From contig JANZYY010000172.1 of assembly GCA_026419705.1 (NCBI GenBank), positions 1,897 to 9,604 of the forward strand: 7,708 bases of DNA. The letters run 5' to 3'. Below the pieces are notes generated by a model. That model had not been told where the DNA came from, made no database searches, and saw only the letters and a program-made list of their open reading frames with translations. Within the stretch, counting starts at the first letter, position 1; every line of letters begins with the position of its first letter. A program made the translations under genes and the position numbers. Source of the DNA: Fischerella sp. Its GTDB lineage: Bacteria > Cyanobacteriota > Cyanobacteriia > Cyanobacteriales > Nostocaceae. Positions 6,293 to 7,708 of this stretch are shown piece after piece.

Positions 6293-6322
6293 TTGCTAAA
6301 AATTCCAGGGTGGTTCTATGTT
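6293..6322 (+). promoter_or_regulatory. Weak candidate promoter for era
   Basis: TTGCTA (6293-6298) and TATGTT (6317-6322) are separated by 18 bases, resembling a sigma-70 type -35/-10 pair. This would give a leader of roughly 50 bases before the GTG at 6381. The match is moderate and such pairs are common in AT-rich DNA, so this is a tentative call. Confidence 0.25.
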
Positions 6323-6370
6323 GCTTTTGTCTCTACAAATTAAATTACAAATTGTAAACGTAGAGGAAAT

Positions 6371-6374
6371 GGAG
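6371..6374 (+). promoter_or_regulatory. Ribosome-binding site for the upstream era start (GTG 6381)
   Basis: GGAG lies 6 bases before the GTG at 6381, a good spacing. It supports the longer 318-residue form of Era and competes with the site at 6416-6420. Confidence 0.5.
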
Positions 6375-6380
6375 TCATAG

Positions 6381-7337
6381 GTGAGTAGTAATAATCACGA
6401 CATCTTCTCTGTTTCAGGAGAAGTGATGATTCCCCAGGCTCCTCCTGAGTTTAAGTCAGGTTTTATTGGCATTATCGGTCGCCCTAATGTCGGTAAATCT
6501 ACATTGATGAATCAATTAGTAGGGCAAAAAATTGCCATAACCTCACCGGTAGCGCAAACTACACGCAATCGCTTGCGGGGCATTTTAACCACAAAAGCAG
6601 CACAACTAATTTTTGTAGATACCCCAGGAATTCATAAACCCCATCATCAATTAGGGGAAGTGCTGGTGCAAAATGCCAAAATGGCAATTGAGTCAGTAGA
6701 TGTAGTGCTCTTTGTAGTGGATGCGACAACCTTTTGTGGTGCAGGCGATCGCTATATTGCCGAATTGCTAAATCGCAGTAACACGCTGGTAATTTTAGGT
6801 TTGAACAAAATCGATCAACAGCCCCCAAACTTTCAGGAAATCGATGAAAGTTACGCCCAATTAGCACAGCCGCATCAATGGCAAACAGTGAAATTTTCTG
6901 CCAAAACCGGTGCAGGATTATCTGAACTGCAACAAGTATTGATTCAACATTTGGAACCGGGACCATACTACTACCCTCCCGACTTGGTAACAGACCAGCC
7001 GGAACGCTTTATCATGGGCGAGTTGATTCGAGAACAGATTTTGCTGTTGACACGTGAAGAAATCCCCCATTCTGTAGCAATATCTATCGATCGAGTTGAA
7101 GAAACACCTACTGTTACTCGCGTATTGGCTACGATCCACGTCGAACGTGATTCTCAAAAAGGAATTCTCATTGGCAAAGGCGGATCGATGCTCAAAGCCA
7201 TTGGTAGTGCGGCTCGCGAACAAATTCAAAAGTTAATAGCAGGCAAAGTCTATCTAGAATTGTTTGTGAAAGTGCAACCAAAATGGCGACAGTCTCGCGT
7301 CCGTTTAGCAGAGTTTGGTTATCACGTGGAAGAATAG
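6381..7337 (+). CDS. era: GTPase Era, ribosome assembly factor
   Basis: Era is an essential GTPase that binds the 3' end of 16S rRNA and helps mature the 30S subunit; it acts in the cytosol and on the membrane. The G domain is complete: G1 GRPNVGKST (33-41), the G2 region TTRNR (60-64), G3 DTPGIH (80-85), G4 NKID (142-145) and G5 SAK (173-175). The C-terminal KH RNA-binding domain includes HVERDSQKGILIGKGGSMLKAIG, with the GKGG loop at 265-268. KVQPKWRQSRVRLAEFGY ends the protein as in other Era sequences. From the GTG at 6381 it has 318 residues. An in-frame ATG at 6426 would give 303, close to the 301 of E. coli, and has a stronger Shine-Dalgarno sequence. I kept the longer form, so the first 15 residues are uncertain. 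It is probably transcribed on its own, with a response-regulator gene 91 bases downstream in the same direction. Confidence 0.97.
   Translation: MSSNNHDIFSVSGEVMIPQAPPEFKSGFIGIIGRPNVGKSTLMNQLVGQKIAITSPVAQTTRNRLRGILTTKAAQLIFVDTPGIHKPHHQLGEVLVQNAKMAIESVDVVLFVVDATTFCGAGDRYIAELLNRSNTLVILGLNKIDQQPPNFQEIDESYAQLAQPHQWQTVKFSAKTGAGLSELQQVLIQHLEPGPYYYPPDLVTDQPERFIMGELIREQILLLTREEIPHSVAISIDRVEETPTVTRVLATIHVERDSQKGILIGKGGSMLKAIGSAAREQIQKLIAGKVYLELFVKVQPKWRQSRVRLAEFGYHVEE
6416..6420 (+). promoter_or_regulatory. era: Strong ribosome-binding sequence inside era, before ATG 6426
   Basis: AGGAG at 6416-6420 lies 5 bases before an in-frame ATG at 6426. It is a better match than the GGAG serving the GTG at 6381. 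It may mark the true start, or allow two forms of Era differing by 15 residues. Confidence 0.5.
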
Positions 7338-7342
7338 AAAAC

Positions 7343-7400
7343 AATTATGAATGATGAATGATGAGAATGATGAAATTACTTGTCTTCATCATTCATAATT
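7343..7400. repeat. Perfect 16-bp inverted repeat with tandem TGAATGA units
   Basis: AATTATGAATGATGAA (7343-7358) is the exact reverse complement of TTCATCATTCATAATT (7385-7400), leaving a 26-base loop. Inside the loop, GAATGATGAA (7365-7374) also complements 7385-7394, so a second, smaller hairpin could compete for the same right arm. The left side contains heptamer repeats of TGAATGA. It lies 6 bases after the era stop and 28 bases before the response-regulator start. It could act as an imperfect terminator or 3'-end stabiliser for era, although only a short T run follows. Confidence 0.85.
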
Positions 7401-7428
7401 TTGAACTCATAGCCAAGAACTGAGAAAA

Positions 7429-7708
7429 ATGTCTCTCAATACTTCTATAAATCTACCTCCAGATGCTCTACCGTTGCGGGTGTTAATTGTTGAAGACGAC
7501 CCAATGATGCAGCTGGGTTTAGAACAGTCACTGATGGCGCACCCTCAATTAGAAATTGTCGGACAAGCTGAAGATGGCTATTTGGGTGTACAAGCAGCAC
7601 TGCAATTAAAACCAGATGTGGTGGTCATGGATATCGGCTTACCGCGACTGGATGGTATTGCAGCGACCCAGCAAATCAAAGCTGCATTGCCAGAAACTCA
7701 TGTAGTGA
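7429..7708 (+). CDS. Two-component response regulator, N-terminal receiver domain (3' end outside window)
   Basis: This is a receiver domain that takes a phosphoryl group from a sensor kinase. Only 93 codons are present and the frame runs off the window. After a 16-residue leader the domain begins at LRVLIVEDDPMMQLGL (16-31), with acidic pocket residues Glu22, Asp23 and Asp24. The phosphoacceptor is Asp68 in VVVMDIGLPRLDG (64-76). The sequence continues to IKAALPETHVV, the fourth strand. The conserved Thr/Ser and Lys switch residues and any output domain lie outside. The MDIGLPxLDGI wording and spacing resemble the NarL/FixJ class, so a LuxR-type DNA-binding domain is likely but unseen. GAG lies 4 bases before the ATG as a weak ribosome-binding site. 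It follows era by 91 bases, with an inverted repeat between them, and no partner kinase is visible. Confidence 0.93.
   Translation, partial: MSLNTSINLPPDALPLRVLIVEDDPMMQLGLEQSLMAHPQLEIVGQAEDGYLGVQAALQLKPDVVVMDIGLPRLDGIAATQQIKAALPETHVV

Larger units (their letters stand above)
6009..6380. other. Intergenic region upstream of era, no gene
   Basis: This 372-base gap holds no credible coding frame. Contents from left to right: a degenerate GGGGAAT-type repeat abutting the hydrolase stop (6009-6025), a tandem TCGATGC pair (6040-6053), a short palindrome (6070-6083), a HIP1 site (6127-6134), and an AT-rich block with two copies of AAATATATTTA (6229-6264). A weak promoter candidate (6293-6322) and ribosome-binding sequences for era come last. 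The regulatory part is probably the right half. Confidence 0.7.

Noticed and set aside
6559..6966. Minus-strand open frame within era
   Set aside because: It is the complement of conserved Era GTPase motifs and has no independent evidence.

Overview
The window looks like ordinary chromosome from a filamentous, probably heterocyst-forming (Nostoc/Anabaena-type) cyanobacterium. The direct evidence is seven exact copies of the HIP1 octamer GCGATCGC (409, 1725, 2616, 3311, 3468, 6127, 6745; about 0.1 expected by chance), several different tandem heptanucleotide repeats, and palindromic intergenic repeats of the kind that litter Nostocales genomes. The protein sequences fit this assignment, but no 16S rRNA or other definitive marker is present.

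Layout, left to right. (1) 1-882, + strand: the catalytic C-terminal half of a prolyl oligopeptidase (S9 family), cut by the window edge. (2) 883-1162: a convergent intergenic region with inverted-repeat debris. (3) 1163-4514, - strand: a tightly packed, probably co-transcribed trio read right to left. It consists of a GT4-type glycosyltransferase, an LD-carboxypeptidase (S66), and a lipoprotein solute-binding protein of an ABC sugar transporter. The junctions are 3 nt and 1-7 nt. No permease or ATPase accompanies the binding protein. (4) 4518-4880: a divergent intergenic region with a heptamer array, one complete palindromic element and one half copy of it. (5) 4881-6008, + strand: a succinylglutamate desuccinylase/aspartoacylase-like (M14-related) zinc hydrolase. 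(6) 6009-6380: an AT-rich intergenic region upstream of era. (7) 6381-7337, + strand: the GTPase Era. (8) 7338-7428: a short spacer with a perfect 16-bp inverted repeat made of heptamer repeat units. (9) 7429 to the window end, + strand: the N-terminal receiver domain of a two-component response regulator, cut by the edge.

Functionally these are mostly separate housekeeping or accessory genes: peptide degradation, ribosome maturation, signalling. The only group with a plausible shared task is the minus-strand trio, where a cell-wall or sugar-related role (muropeptide trimming, glycan transfer, sugar capture) is possible but inferred only from gene order.

I found no convincing new defence system, CRISPR array, transposase or RNA gene. 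The most interesting observation is that a G-rich heptamer repeat (AATGGGG) lies inside the LD-carboxypeptidase gene and is translated in frame as an extra low-complexity loop just before the nucleophile motif.
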